Shown here: piece after piece, positions 17,728 through 28,165 of the stretch
Layout of the letters: the number at the start of each line of letters is the position of its first letter
Numbering within the stretch: the first letter of the stretch is position 1
Source of the DNA: CAYFVR01 sp046541515
GTDB taxonomy: Bacteria > Desulfobacterota > Desulfobacteria > Desulfobacterales > Desulfococcaceae
Length of the DNA stretch: 64,000 bases
NCBI GenBank assembly: GCA_046541515.1
Contig: JBKHDD010000001.1
Span: forward strand, 28,099 to 92,098
Reading direction: 5' to 3'
The notes under the pieces: generated by a model
What the model was told of the DNA's origin: nothing
Database searches by the model: none
What the model saw: the letters and a program-made list of their open reading frames with translations, nothing else
Position numbers and translations under genes: made by a program

Positions 17728-17902
17728 TCCGAACCTTCCACAACGATTTCATGATCGGACGCCATCATCGGGATCGCCCGTTCCCTCCCCAAGGGAAACC
17801 GGCCATTCCCCCGATCCCCAATTCCATACCCAAAACCCGAACCGGAATTCCCAACGCTCGAATCATCCGAAACGCGAACCTCCGAAAAACCAAGGACATC
17901 CC

Positions 17903-20185
17903 ATGACCACCCACCACATCCCCGCCATCGCTTCCGAACTTGCCCTCACCCCCGGCGCCGTCCAGGCCGTGGCCGATTTGCTGGCGGAAGGCGCCACCAT
18001 TCCGTTTATCGCCCGGTACCGCAAGGAGGCCACCGGCAGCCTGGACGAGGTGGCGGTGACGGACATCCGGGACCAGTTGGAGCGGCGGGCCCTGCTGGAC
18101 GCCCGGCGGGACGCCATCCTCCGCTCCCTGGAGCAAAACGGACACCTGACCGACGAACTCCGGGCCGCCGCGGAATCCGCCGAAACCATGGCCGTTCTCG
18201 AAGACCTTTATCTTCCCTACCGCCCCAAACGGCGCACCAAGGCCACCATCGCCAGGGAAAAGGGGCTGGAACCGCTGGCCGACCAAATCTTCGGCCAGAC
18301 TGGCGACGATCCCCTCGCCGCCGCGCAAGCCTTCGTTAACCCGGAAAAAGGCGTGGAATCCATCGAGGATGCCCTGGAAGGCGCGCGCCACATCCTGGCC
18401 GAGCGGATCAACGAGAACTCCGAGGCGCGGACCGATCTCCGCCGCATCTACGCCGAAAAAGCCGTCTTCCAGACCCGGGTCGCCGCCGGCAAGGAGGCCG
18501 AGGCGGCCAAATACCGCGACTATTTCGAATGGAGCGAGCCGGTCGCCACCGCCCCTTCCCACCGCATTTTCGCCGTGCGCCGGGGCGAGCGGGAGGAACT
18601 GCTGAACCTCGCCGTCCCCCCGCCGGAAGAGGAGGCTGTGGCCGCCCTCAAGCGCCGTTTCGTCCAGGGCGACGGCCCGGATTCCCAACAAGTGGCCTTG
18701 GCCGCCGAGGACGCCTTTCGCCGCCTGCTCTCCCGAGCCATGGAAACCGAGGTCCGGCTGACCGCCAAGGAGCGGGCGGAAGCCGAGGCGATCCGGGTGT
18801 TCGCGGAAAACCTGCGGGAGCTGCTCATGGCCCCGCCCCTGGGGGCCCGGCGGGTGATGGGCGTGGACCCCGGCTTCCGCACCGGCTGCAAGGTGGCCTG
18901 CCTGGACGCCCAGGGCAAGCTGCTCCACCACGACGTCTTCTACCTCCACCAGGAGGCCCGCGCCGCCGAGACCGTGCGGAAGCTCGTCGCCGCCCACGAC
19001 GTGGAGGCCATCGCCGTGGGCAACGGCACCGCCGGCCGGGAGACGGAAGCCTTTCTTCGGGGGCTGAAGCTGCCCGGGAACTTGACCATCGTCATGGTCA
19101 GCGAAAGCGGCGCCTCGGTCTACTCCGCCTCGGAAGTGGCCCGGGAGGAGTTTCCGGACCTGGACCTGACCGTGCGCGGGGCCGTCTCCATCGGGCGGCG
19201 GCTCATGGACCCGCTCTCGGAGCTGGTGAAAATCGATCCCAAGGCCATCGGCGTCGGGCAGTATCAGCACGACGTGGACCAGGCCGCGCTGAAGCGGGCC
19301 TTGGACGAGGAGGTCATGCGCTGCGTGAACCGGGTCGGCGTGGACGTGAACCGGGCCAGCGTTCCGTTGCTCGCCTACGTCTCCGGCCTCGGCCCCCAAC
19401 TGGCCCGGAACATCGTGGCCCATCGGGACGAAAACGGCCCGTTCCCCGCCCGCAAGGCGTTGCTCAAAGTCGCCCGCCTGGGACCCAAAGCGTTTGAACA
19501 GAGCGCCGGTTTCCTTCGCATTTCCGATGGCAAAAATCCCCTGGACGCCAGCGCGGTCCACCCGGAAAGCTATTCCGTGGTGGATCGGATGGCCAAAGAT
19601 CTGAACTGCGCCGTGGCCGATCTGCTGAAGAGCGCCGAACTCCGCCAAAAGATCGACCTGAACCGGTACGTCACCGACAAGGTGGGGCTGCCCACCCTCC
19701 AGGACATCCGCGACGAGCTGGCCCGCCCCGGCCGGGACCCCCGGGAGGTTTTCGCAGCGTTCTCCTTCGCCGAAGGCGTCGCCGAAATGGCCGATCTGGA
19801 GCCCGGCATGCGGCTGCCCGGGATCGTCACCAACGTCACCGCCTTCGGGGCCTTCGTGGACGTGGGCGTCCACCAGGACGGACTGGTCCACATCAGCGAG
19901 CTGGCCGACCGGTTCGTCAAAGACCCGGCGGAGATCGTCAAGGTGCAGCAGACCGTCCAGGTGACCGTGCTGGAGGTGGACCACGACCGAAGGCGCATCG
20001 CCCTGTCCATGCGGGCCAATCCCGACGCGCCCCGGGGGAAATTCGTCAGGCCATCTCCCGACGACAAAAGCGCCCCGGCCCGCAAACGGCCGCCCCAAAA
20101 GAAAGGAAACGGCGGTCCCGCGCGGCGGCGGAAAGACGAGCCGTTTCACAATCCATTGGCGGAGGCGCTGCGAAAGCGGCGCTGA
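17903..20185 (+). CDS. tex: Tex family RNA-binding transcription accessory protein
   Basis: 760 residues, the usual Tex length. The ATG at 17903 was chosen over upstream in-frame ATGs because the family N-terminus aligns there (IASELALTPGAVQAVADLLAEGATIPFIARYRKEATG) and AAGGA precedes it. Domains in order: N-terminal helical Tex region (1-190), YqgF/RNase H-like fold (about 320-445; MGVDPGFRTGCKVACLD), helix-hairpin-helix region (about 490-560; LAYVSGLGPQLARNIVAHR) and S1 RNA-binding domain (about 640-712; GIVTNVTAFGAFVDVGVHQDGLVHISEL). A basic tail follows. Tex is a conserved cytoplasmic nucleic-acid-binding protein involved in transcription and stress tolerance. Confidence 0.97.
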   Translation: MTTHHIPAIASELALTPGAVQAVADLLAEGATIPFIARYRKEATGSLDEVAVTDIRDQLERRALLDARRDAILRSLEQNGHLTDELRAAAESAETMAVLEDLYLPYRPKRRTKATIAREKGLEPLADQIFGQTGDDPLAAAQAFVNPEKGVESIEDALEGARHILAERINENSEARTDLRRIYAEKAVFQTRVAAGKEAEAAKYRDYFEWSEPVATAPSHRIFAVRRGEREELLNLAVPPPEEEAVAALKRRFVQGDGPDSQQVALAAEDAFRRLLSRAMETEVRLTAKERAEAEAIRVFAENLRELLMAPPLGARRVMGVDPGFRTGCKVACLDAQGKLLHHDVFYLHQEARAAETVRKLVAAHDVEAIAVGNGTAGRETEAFLRGLKLPGNLTIVMVSESGASVYSASEVAREEFPDLDLTVRGAVSIGRRLMDPLSELVKIDPKAIGVGQYQHDVDQAALKRALDEEVMRCVNRVGVDVNRASVPLLAYVSGLGPQLARNIVAHRDENGPFPARKALLKVARLGPKAFEQSAGFLRISDGKNPLDASAVHPESYSVVDRMAKDLNCAVADLLKSAELRQKIDLNRYVTDKVGLPTLQDIRDELARPGRDPREVFAAFSFAEGVAEMADLEPGMRLPGIVTNVTAFGAFVDVGVHQDGLVHISELADRFVKDPAEIVKVQQTVQVTVLEVDHDRRRIALSMRANPDAPRGKFVRPSPDDKSAPARKRPPQKKGNGGPARRRKDEPFHNPLAEALRKRR

Positions 20186-20208
20186 ATTCAGCGGCTTCGC
20201 CCCAATTT

Positions 20209-20225
20209 CCTCTATTTCATAGAGG
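20209..20225 (+). terminator. Weak hairpin after tex
   Basis: A six-base-pair stem (CCTCTA / TAGAGG) around a five-base loop lies 24 bases after the tex stop and is followed by only a short T run. It could be a weak terminator or simply a chance palindrome. Confidence 0.3.
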
Positions 20226-20276
20226 TTTCCCGTTCTGAGTCGCCAAATTCTACCGAGGATTACCCATACCGCCCCA

Positions 20277-20306
20277 TTGATGAAATCCGTCCCGCCGACG
20301 TATACA
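20277..20306 (+). promoter_or_regulatory. Candidate promoter upstream of the zinc-ribbon/TPR gene
   Basis: TTGATG (20277-20282), an 18-base spacer and TATACA (20301-20306). This is the only notable element in the 357-base gap between tex and the next gene; the rest (20307-20542) is GC-rich leader sequence without a convincing gene. Confidence 0.4.
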
Positions 20307-20542
20307 GGTAGCGCCATATGGATGTCGGCGCGGGCCGAAAAAGCGGAGAGTGGCGGTCCGGTGGTCCCGGAAACGCCGGGCCTCTCAAAAAATCCGCCTT
20401 CCGCATGGAAAGCGCCCGCCGGGAGACGGAATCTGGCCGGTACCGGCGCGCACCTCGCGCATCCCGCACGCCGGCGGGGGAAACGGACGGTTTTTCGGCG
20501 CGGGGATTTCAACCCGCGCCCGACCTCAGACGGGGAATCCGA

Positions 20543-21859
20543 ATGCACATTTATGCCAATCTGGTGGTGCTGGGGCTGGCGGGCATGGCCCTGATCACCT
20601 TCGCCGCCTTTCAAGTATTCACGCCCGCCATCACCTTTCTGCTCAGCTTTTTTTCCTTCCTGGTCTTTCTGCTGGTGGCCTTTCTCAACACCAAAGCCTG
20701 GATCGAGAAGGAGCATTTGCGGAAAATCCAGACCATCAAAGACGGATACGAACGAAAAATTCGCCGGATCAAAAACGAGTACGACACCGCCACCCTGGAA
20801 AAAGCCATCCGGGAGGGCACCAATACCCTGATCAAAAATGCGGTGGACTATCTCAAGATCGAAAATATTAAAAAGGAAATGCCGCCCTCGGCCGCCATCC
20901 AGAACCTTCAACTGGACAAATACGGCCAGATCATCGAGTTGCTGGCCGATTTTTCCCTGATCCTGCCCGACTACGACGAAAATCGACGAATCGTGGAGCG
21001 GGAGATCAACCACCAGATCGAAATCTACGAGATTGACGAAAAGCTGTTCGCCGACTTCCTCAAGACGATTCTGGGCAAATACCACCTGACCGTCACCAAA
21101 AAAATGCGGGAACGGCTGCAACTTGCGGCGGGCCGGCAAAGCCGCCTGTGTCCGGCCTGCAAGGAACGGATTCCGGTGCATTCCACCGACTGCCGCTATT
21201 GCGGCCATGTCCTGATGCCCAAATCGGCCGGTTCCAAGGAAGCCGGATCGTCGCGCCAAGTCCCTTTTCGGGGCCTTTCGTCCGGCGATTCCGAAAAGGG
21301 CGCCGGTCCCAAGTTCACGGACGGATCGTCGGAATCGGCCCCGGCCTCCGTTCGTCTCCGCTCCGCGGTGAAACCGGACGGGCGGAAGCCCGCAAACGAT
21401 CTGGAGTACGTTCGGCGAGGGAAGGCGCTGTACGAATCGGGCGCCTACCACGACGCCATCCGGCTGCTCACCCGGGCCATCTCGCTCAACCCGCGCGCCG
21501 TCCAGGCATACTACGCACGGGGAGTCATTTTCACCCGGCTGGAGCAGCCGGAACGGGCCCAGCAGGATTTCCAGACCGCCGAACGAATGGGACATCCCAA
21601 GGCGGCCCAGGCCCTGAACGCGTTGAAATTCGCCGAAACCCAGGAATGGCGGGCCGATTCCGACGCGGACGGCGAATCCGAAACCGGGGCCCAAGCGGAA
21701 TCCCTTTCCGATTCCGAGGACCGGGACCCAACGGATTCCGACGCTCGAAGAGATTCCGGCAAGAAAGGCCAGACCGCCGGGGAGGCCAATTCGGAAGCCG
21801 CGGCGGTGGACGAATCCGACGCCGACGCCCGGGCGGAGGTCCGCGCCACCGTTTCCTGA
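20543..21859 (+). CDS. Membrane-anchored protein with zinc ribbon and TPR repeats
   Basis: 438 residues from the ATG at 20543, preceded by GGGG. Two adjacent hydrophobic segments (about 5-28 and 30-48) form a membrane hairpin. A charged coiled-coil-like region follows (about 55-185). A zinc ribbon is seen at CPACKERIPVHSTDCRYCG (about 203-221, four Cys). After a low-complexity linker, two TPR-like units occur (about 290-360: EYVRRGKALYESGAYHDAIRLLTRAI, AVQAYYARGVIFTRL). The tail is acidic and Asp/Ser-rich. No enzymatic domain is visible. A scaffolding or assembly role at the inner membrane is the most that can be inferred. Confidence 0.8.
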   Translation: MHIYANLVVLGLAGMALITFAAFQVFTPAITFLLSFFSFLVFLLVAFLNTKAWIEKEHLRKIQTIKDGYERKIRRIKNEYDTATLEKAIREGTNTLIKNAVDYLKIENIKKEMPPSAAIQNLQLDKYGQIIELLADFSLILPDYDENRRIVEREINHQIEIYEIDEKLFADFLKTILGKYHLTVTKKMRERLQLAAGRQSRLCPACKERIPVHSTDCRYCGHVLMPKSAGSKEAGSSRQVPFRGLSSGDSEKGAGPKFTDGSSESAPASVRLRSAVKPDGRKPANDLEYVRRGKALYESGAYHDAIRLLTRAISLNPRAVQAYYARGVIFTRLEQPERAQQDFQTAERMGHPKAAQALNALKFAETQEWRADSDADGESETGAQAESLSDSEDRDPTDSDARRDSGKKGQTAGEANSEAAAVDESDADARAEVRATVS

Positions 21860-21998
21860 TCCGTTCCCGGCGCCGTCGCTTTTCTTCGCGTTCCGCCGGC
21901 GCCGCCCGTGCAAGGCCCCCCGTCTTTCCCGCCGTTTGCGTCCCCTCCTTTCGTCTCTTATGTTGATTCCATTGCGAATCCGATGAAAGGAGGGCGCC

Positions 21999-24083
21999 AT
22001 GCCCAATCGTCTGCAGCACGAAAAAAGTCCGTATCTTCTTCAGCACGCCGAAAATCCGGTGGACTGGTATCCCTGGTCCGAGGCGGCCTTTGCGGCGGCC
22101 CGGGACCAAGACAAGCCGGTGTTTCTGTCCATCGGCTACGCCACCTGCCACTGGTGCCACGTCATGGAGCGGGAATCCTTCGAGGACCCGGAGGCGGCCC
22201 GCCATCTCAACGACACCTTCGTCTGCATCAAAGTGGACCGGGAGGAGCGGCCGGACATCGACGCCGTCTACATGGCGGTCTGCCAGATGGTGACCGGCCG
22301 AGGCGGCTGGCCGCTGACCATTTTCATGACCCCGGACCGGCAGCCCTTTTTCGGAGGCACCTACATTCCCAAAGAAAGCCGCCACGGCAGTCCCGGCCTC
22401 ATCGATATTTGTCGCCAGGTGAAGGGATTGTGGGAAAACGAACGGTCCAAGGTGACCGATTCGGCCGGCAGCGTCACCGCCCAACTGGGCCGGGTCTTCA
22501 CCTTCGAGGCCAAAGGGACACTGCCGCCGGACATTTTGGACCAGGCCCGCCTTCAATTGGGGGAGAGCTTCGATTCCGAAAACGGCGGCTTCGACGCCGC
22601 GCCCAAATTCCCCACGCCCCACCGCTTGCGGCTGCTGTTGCGCCATCACCGCCGAAAAGGCGACGCCAAGTCGCTGGAAATGGTGGATCAGACCCTGCGC
22701 CAAATGGCCTTGGGCGGGCTGTGGGACCATGTGGGCTTTGGCTTTCACCGCTACTCCACCGACAACCGCTGGCTGCTCCCTCACTTTGAAAAAATGCTCT
22801 ACGACCAGGCGTTGCTGGCCCGGGCCTATCTGGAGGGCGCGCAGGTGACCGCCCGGGCCGATTTCGCCGAAACGGCGCGATCGATTTTCGCGTACATCCT
22901 GCGGGATATGACCGACCCCGAGGGCGGGTTTTACGCGGCGGAGGACGCCGACAGCGAGGGCGAGGAGGGGAAATTCTACGTCTGGACCGAGGCGGAGCTT
23001 CGGGAGGTCCTGGGCGAAGAGGAGGCGGCCTTTTGGGGCCGCGTGTTCGGCGCGCGTCCCGAAGGCAATTTTCTGGACGAGGCCACCGGCCGGCGCACCG
23101 GGGCCAATATTCTCCATCTGGACCGCCCCCTGGCCGACTGGGCCGAAGGGGCCGGCATGTCTCCCGAGGCGTTTCGGCGACGGTGGGAGGCGGCCCGGAC
23201 GACGCTGTTCCAGGCGAGGGAAAAACGGGTCCGGCCCCTGTTGGACGACAAAATTCTGACGGACTGGAACGGGCTGATGATCGGCGCGCTGGCCGTCGGC
23301 GGCCGCTCCCTGGATGAACCGGCCTACACCGAAGCGGCGCAAAAGGCGGCCGGTTTCGTGCTGGACCGGATGACCAGGGCGGACGGCGGGCTTTTCCACC
23401 GCTACCGGGACGGCGAAGCGGGCATCGCCGGCCACGCCGACGACTACGCCTTCCTGGTGGACGGCCTGCTGGAGCTTTACCGGACCACCTTCGATCCCCG
23501 TTGGCTGGAGAAAGCAATCGAGCTTCAGCGGCGGATGATCGCCGATTTTTGGGACGCGGCGGGCGGCGGTTTTTATCTGTCCGGCGCGGAATCCACCAGC
23601 GAACTCCCGGTGCGGCCCCGGGAACTCTTCGACGGGGCGACGCCTTCGGCCAATTCGGTGGCCTTGACCAATCTCCTGACCCTGGCCCGCTTGACCGGGG
23701 AGGCCAGTTGGGAAAGCCGGGCCGACGCGCTGATCCGGGCCTTCGCCGGAGTTTTGGAGCGCCAGCCTTCGGCCTTCGCCCATTTTTTGATGGGGGCCGA
23801 TTGGGCGCTGCACCCCACCCGGGAGATCGTTCTGGACGGCCCGGCCGACGCGCCGGAAACCCGGGAGATGATCGACGCGGTCCATCGCGCCTTCCTCCCC
23901 GAAGCGGCGGTGTTGCTCCGCACGCCGGAGACCGCCGAAGCCCTGGCCCGGCTCGCGCCCTTTACCGCCGGGTTGCCGGGAACGGAAAACGGCGCGGCGG
24001 CCTATCTCTGCTCCGGCTTTGCCTGCGACCAGCCGATCACGGATGCGGCCATCCTGGCCCGGCGGATCGCCAAGGCGCCGTAA
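21999..24083 (+). CDS. YyaL/DUF255 family protein (thioredoxin-like plus alpha/alpha barrel)
   Basis: 694 residues, typical for this family (SSP411/SPATA20 in eukaryotes). The N-terminal thioredoxin-like domain has the signature QHAENPVDWYPW and the CHWCHVM active-site-like motif (about 48-54), then GGWPLTIFMTPD and FGGTYIP. From about residue 200 the protein folds as an (alpha/alpha)6 barrel (GLWDHVGFGFHRYSTDNRWLLPHFEKMLYDQ; ILTDWNGLMIGALA) related to N-acylglucosamine epimerases. The cellular function is not settled; redox-linked or sugar-linked roles are proposed. AAAGGAGG seven bases before the ATG is a near-perfect ribosome site. Confidence 0.95.
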   Translation: MPNRLQHEKSPYLLQHAENPVDWYPWSEAAFAAARDQDKPVFLSIGYATCHWCHVMERESFEDPEAARHLNDTFVCIKVDREERPDIDAVYMAVCQMVTGRGGWPLTIFMTPDRQPFFGGTYIPKESRHGSPGLIDICRQVKGLWENERSKVTDSAGSVTAQLGRVFTFEAKGTLPPDILDQARLQLGESFDSENGGFDAAPKFPTPHRLRLLLRHHRRKGDAKSLEMVDQTLRQMALGGLWDHVGFGFHRYSTDNRWLLPHFEKMLYDQALLARAYLEGAQVTARADFAETARSIFAYILRDMTDPEGGFYAAEDADSEGEEGKFYVWTEAELREVLGEEEAAFWGRVFGARPEGNFLDEATGRRTGANILHLDRPLADWAEGAGMSPEAFRRRWEAARTTLFQAREKRVRPLLDDKILTDWNGLMIGALAVGGRSLDEPAYTEAAQKAAGFVLDRMTRADGGLFHRYRDGEAGIAGHADDYAFLVDGLLELYRTTFDPRWLEKAIELQRRMIADFWDAAGGGFYLSGAESTSELPVRPRELFDGATPSANSVALTNLLTLARLTGEASWESRADALIRAFAGVLERQPSAFAHFLMGADWALHPTREIVLDGPADAPETREMIDAVHRAFLPEAAVLLRTPETAEALARLAPFTAGLPGTENGAAAYLCSGFACDQPITDAAILARRIAKAP

Positions 24084-24241
24084 ACGGGCGGGCATGGGAA
24101 CCATGGAGATGCAGGTGGCGCGTGGATTTTCCGCGGGCCTCTTGCATTGGCCCCGGCCGTCCATCGCTTGTGCTTTGGCCGGGTTTGTTTTAAGGAGAGA
24201 TTTATCGTTTTCTCAACCGATCTGTGACGAAAGGAGCGGAA

Positions 24242-25063
24242 ATGGCCGGGATCGAAAGGATGGACGCCGAAGAATTGCGGGGCCTGATTCAACGGAAAAA
24301 GGAAAAGGAGTACGTGCTGATTGACGTGCGGCAGCCGGCGGAATACGAGGCCCAACATATTCCCGGCGCCCGGCTGATTCCGCTGATGGATTTGCAAACG
24401 CAGGTTTTCGATCTGCCGGACGACCGGGAGCTGATTTTTTACTGCCATGTGGGCGGCCGTTCCCTGGCTGCGGCGGATTTGGCGGATGCCGCCGAGGTGA
24501 CCGAAAAACCGATCCGCCATCTGGAGGGCGGGATTTTGGCCTGGGAAGGGCGGACGGTGGCCGATTTTCCCAAGGTGGACCTGTTCGCGGGAGCCGAAAG
24601 CGTCGCCGACCAACTGCGGGTGGCCATGAATCTGGAAAAGGGGGCGTTTCGCTTTTACGCCGCCCTGGTGGAGCGGCACGGGGCCGACGCCTTTGGCGGC
24701 GTGGCCGACGAACTGTCCCGCGCCGAAACCGCCCACGCCCGCACGCTGTACCACTTCTGGAAAAAGCTGGTGGACGACGCCCCGCCCTTCGACGCGCTAT
24801 TCGAGAAGCTGGACGGGGAGATTTTGGAGGGCGGCCGCCGTTTGGCGGACCTGCTGGAACAGGTGGAGGAAATCCAGGACGATCCCTGCGTTCCTCTTCT
24901 GGAGATGGGGATGACGGTGGAATATTCGGCCTACGACCTCTACCGCAACATGGCCGATCGCGCCGAGGACGACGAAGCCCGCCAAGCCTTCCTGACCATC
25001 GCCCAAGCCGAAAAAGCCCACATGCGCCGCCTGGGGGAAGGCATCGTGGCCTGCGTGGGATAA
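24242..25063 (+). CDS. Rhodanese fused to rubrerythrin-like ferritin domain
   Basis: 273 residues from the ATG at 24242, which AAAGGAG precedes; a start six codons earlier lacks a site. Residues 1-110 are a single-domain rhodanese with the catalytic loop CHVGGRS (Cys about 69). Residues about 120-273 are a ferritin-like four-helix bundle with paired metal ligands: NLEKGAFRFY, AETAHARTLYHF, TVEYSAYDLY and AEKAHMRRL, that is two Glu plus two ExxH sets. The C-terminal rubredoxin domain of true rubrerythrin is absent. The likely role is cytoplasmic sulfur transfer or peroxide/sulfide stress defence; such fusions are common in anaerobic Desulfobacterota and Geobacter relatives. Confidence 0.9.
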   Translation: MAGIERMDAEELRGLIQRKKEKEYVLIDVRQPAEYEAQHIPGARLIPLMDLQTQVFDLPDDRELIFYCHVGGRSLAAADLADAAEVTEKPIRHLEGGILAWEGRTVADFPKVDLFAGAESVADQLRVAMNLEKGAFRFYAALVERHGADAFGGVADELSRAETAHARTLYHFWKKLVDDAPPFDALFEKLDGEILEGGRRLADLLEQVEEIQDDPCVPLLEMGMTVEYSAYDLYRNMADRAEDDEARQAFLTIAQAEKAHMRRLGEGIVACVG

Positions 25064-25174
25064 CGCGCCCGCTCCGGCTTTCGGGGCTCAGTGCCCGTCC
25101 TTGCAAGGCTGGCCCCAATGAAGGCGGCAAACCAACAGCCCATCCTTGCTCGTCCGTGTGCCCCGCCCCCCAAA

Positions 25175-25203
25175 CAAAAAACGGCCCGCCAAAGCGGGCC
25201 GCC
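25175..25203 (-). terminator. Rho-independent terminator of the HesB-like gene
   Basis: A seven-base-pair GC stem (25183-25189 with 25194-25200, loop CAAA) is followed on the minus strand by six T residues. It lies 34 bases beyond the stop of the HesB-like gene. On the plus strand it lacks a T tract. Confidence 0.75.
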
Positions 25204-25233
25204 AAAAAAAACAAAACGACGTGGTAAAAAAAA

Positions 25234-25548
25234 TCAGCCGCCGCAGCCCTTTTTGCTGCCGCAACTGGAACAGCCGCTTTCCAGGGCCAGCCCGGAAGAC
25301 ACGGTGAACCCCACCGACTTGTAGTCCACTTCGATGGGCTTGGCCGTCTCCAGAAACTGCTCGTTCACCAGATATTCCACGCCGCCCACTTCAAACTTGG
25401 AATCGCCGTCGCGTTCCTTGTCCAGCGCCATGGCGAGCGTGGGGCCGGAACAGCCGCCTTCGTGCAGGAAGACGCGAATCGGCTGTTGTTCTCTTTCCTT
25501 GAAAAATTCCGCGACTTGGTTTTTGGCCGCGTCGGTTACGCTAAACAT
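25234..25548 (-). CDS. IscA/HesB family protein
   Basis: 104 residues. The fold is the A-type iron-sulfur carrier core (VTDAAKNQVAEFFKE, IRVFLHEGGCSGPTLAMALD, VEYLVNEQF). The first conserved Cys is present (GGCSG, about 33). The usual CGC pair near the end is replaced by GCSSCGSKKGCGG, a Cys-rich tail seen in delta-type HesB paralogues whose function is not established. GGAGAGGAG lies upstream of the ATG. It could store or transfer an Fe-S cluster, or bind another metal. It is monocistronic and convergent with the rhodanese gene. Confidence 0.9.
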   Translation of the reverse strand: MFSVTDAAKNQVAEFFKEREQQPIRVFLHEGGCSGPTLAMALDKERDGDSKFEVGGVEYLVNEQFLETAKPIEVDYKSVGFTVSSGLALESGCSSCGSKKGCGG

Positions 25549-25732
25549 GCTTGACTCCTCTCCGGCCGGGGGCCGTCGGGGTTGACTTCATACAACCTTT
25601 TTGTGTCATCCGAAACATTTAGACGCAAGACCCGCTTTGTCAAACCCGGCAAGGAAAATCCGGCCATCCCATTCCCGCGAAAGCCGGGGCTGTCGGGTTT
25701 CTATCCGGGACCATTCCGGGGTTTTCGGGCGG

Positions 25733-25761
25733 TTGACACCCGAAAGCGGTTTTCCTATAAC
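25733..25761 (+). promoter_or_regulatory. Strong sigma-70 promoter of dapL
   Basis: TTGACA (25733-25738), a 17-base spacer and TATAAC (25756-25761): consensus -35 and five of six -10 bases. The start would be about 50 bases before the dapL ATG. Confidence 0.75.
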
Positions 25762-25818
25762 CCCTCCGTTCCATTCCTTTCTTTCTTCTTCTCCCAGGGC
25801 GCATGCAAAGGAAAACTC

Positions 25819-27045
<1,227 letters not shown>

Positions 27046-27095
27046 TGACGTTTTGAAGGATGGATCGGTATTGCCGATCCGGATGGAGTGAAAAA

Positions 27096-27134
27096 GAAGC
27101 GCCCCGTTGGAGGAATCCGGCGGGGCGCTTTTTT
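27096..27134 (+). terminator. Rho-independent terminator after dapL
   Basis: An eight-base-pair GC stem (27099-27106 with 27121-27128) and a run of six T (27129-27134), 53 bases after the dapL stop. The opposite strand also ends in a pyrimidine tract, so it may work in both directions. Confidence 0.85.
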
Positions 27135-27210
27135 GCTTTGGTTCTAAGGGGATGCAGCCTCGATCGGTGATCCGACGGCGGGCCGGCCAAGGGATCGGGG
27201 TGGTTTCGTG

Positions 27211-27239
27211 TTGACCGAATTAGCTAAAATGGATAATTT
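27211..27239 (+). promoter_or_regulatory. Candidate promoter of the toxin-antitoxin pair
   Basis: TTGACC (27211-27216) and GATAAT (27232-27237) with a short 15-base spacer lie about 30 bases before the antitoxin ATG. The region is locally AT-rich, as expected for an autoregulated antitoxin promoter. Confidence 0.35.
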
Positions 27240-27268
27240 GGCTCAAAACCTTTGAATTGGAGTGAGCA

Positions 27269-27505
27269 ATGCAGATTTCCGCCACGGAGCTGAAAAACCG
27301 GTTGGGCCGCTATTTGGACGCCGCCGAAACCAGTCCCGTATTTGTCGAAAAATCGGGCAGGAAAAAATCCGTACTGATTTCCAATGCCATGTATGAGAAG
27401 TTCCTTGCGTATGAAGACGCATACTGGGCTTCCAAAGCGAAGCAGGCGGAGGAAGAGGGCTATTTGGGCGCGGAAGCCTCGGAAGCGCTGTTGAACGGCG
27501 GCTGA
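27269..27505 (+). CDS. Phd/YefM family antitoxin
   Basis: 78 residues. The N-terminus MQISATELKNRLGRYLDAAE is the DNA-binding Phd/YefM fold, followed by SPVFVEKSGRKKSVLISNAMYEKF. The C-terminal helix (AYWASKAKQAEEEGYLG) would wrap the partner toxin. The toxin gene starts four bases downstream. It likely represses its own promoter alone and with the toxin. Confidence 0.9.
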   Translation: MQISATELKNRLGRYLDAAETSPVFVEKSGRKKSVLISNAMYEKFLAYEDAYWASKAKQAEEEGYLGAEASEALLNGG

Positions 27506-27509
27506 ATCC

Positions 27510-27785
27510 ATGCGGAAAATCGATATCACGAAGTCGGCTGGAAAGTTTATCAAAAAGCTGCCCGCCAAACAGTATCGGCAGGTCGTGGGAACCATGCTCG
27601 GCCTCCGGGAAAACCCAATGCCCCATGATTCCAAACAACTTTCTGGATATCCGGAATATCGCCGCGTGGACATTGGCGAATACCGGATTGTCTATCGAAC
27701 GGATGTGGATACGGTCTACATCGCGGTTGGTGGCAAACGGAATGATGACGAGATATACCGGCGGTTTAAGCCAAAGGAATCTTAG
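27510..27785 (+). CDS. RelE/ParE family toxin
   Basis: 91 residues, basic. The fold markers are TKSAGKFIKKLPAKQYRQV, then YRRVDIGEYRIVYRTDVDTVYI and DEIYRRF near the end, matching RelE/ParE toxins. RelE-like members cut mRNA on the ribosome, ParE-like members poison gyrase; the sequence alone does not decide. It is paired with the preceding antitoxin and looks intact. Confidence 0.9.
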   Translation: MRKIDITKSAGKFIKKLPAKQYRQVVGTMLGLRENPMPHDSKQLSGYPEYRRVDIGEYRIVYRTDVDTVYIAVGGKRNDDEIYRRFKPKES

Positions 27786-27884
27786 TTTGGTCGATTCCCG
27801 CTTTTGGGGCATACAGCGGCAAGGGTAATGGAAGCGTGGTCAGGCTTTGGGGGTAAAACTCAAGTTTGGTTTTGTTCCGCCTCC

Positions 27885-28106
27885 CTATGCAACTTGGTAG
27901 ATCACTGGACGATATTCCGGTTGGGGGATGGGTTTACCGTTTTGTTTAGCGGCCTCCAACCAGCTTTTTTTGGCCGCCAGAACTTCTGACAACGCTTGAT
28001 CTGGCGTTTCACCGAAGGCGGAGCAAGCCCTTAAGTCTGGGATATCAGCGATATAACCTTCATCGTCTTCGCTGTAGAAGATGTTGATGTAGTAGTCTTT
28101 CATCAT
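27885..28106 (-). CDS. HicB-like solitary antitoxin-fold protein
   Basis: 73 residues with the HicB fold: YINIFYSEDDEGYIADIPDLRACSAFGETPDQALSEV. No C-terminal DNA-binding domain and no HicA partner are visible on either side, so it may be an orphan. The N-terminus has two consecutive ATG codons (28106 and 28103); TGGAA lies just upstream and fits the second better. Confidence 0.8.
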   Translation of the reverse strand: MMKDYYINIFYSEDDEGYIADIPDLRACSAFGETPDQALSEVLAAKKSWLEAAKQNGKPIPQPEYRPVIYQVA

Positions 28107-28165
28107 TTCCAGTGTGCCGGGTGGCAGTTGTCGTTCCGGCGGCTACTTGCCAGTTTCTCCGTTGG

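Noticed and set aside
21870..21915. GGCGCC-centred inverted repeat after the zinc-ribbon/TPR gene
   Set aside because: The repeated word is self-complementary and no T tract follows, so a terminator is not supported.
17765..22006. Minus-strand open frame of 1413 codons across tex and the next gene
   Set aside because: Antisense shadow of two well-supported plus-strand genes; high GC lowers stop frequency.
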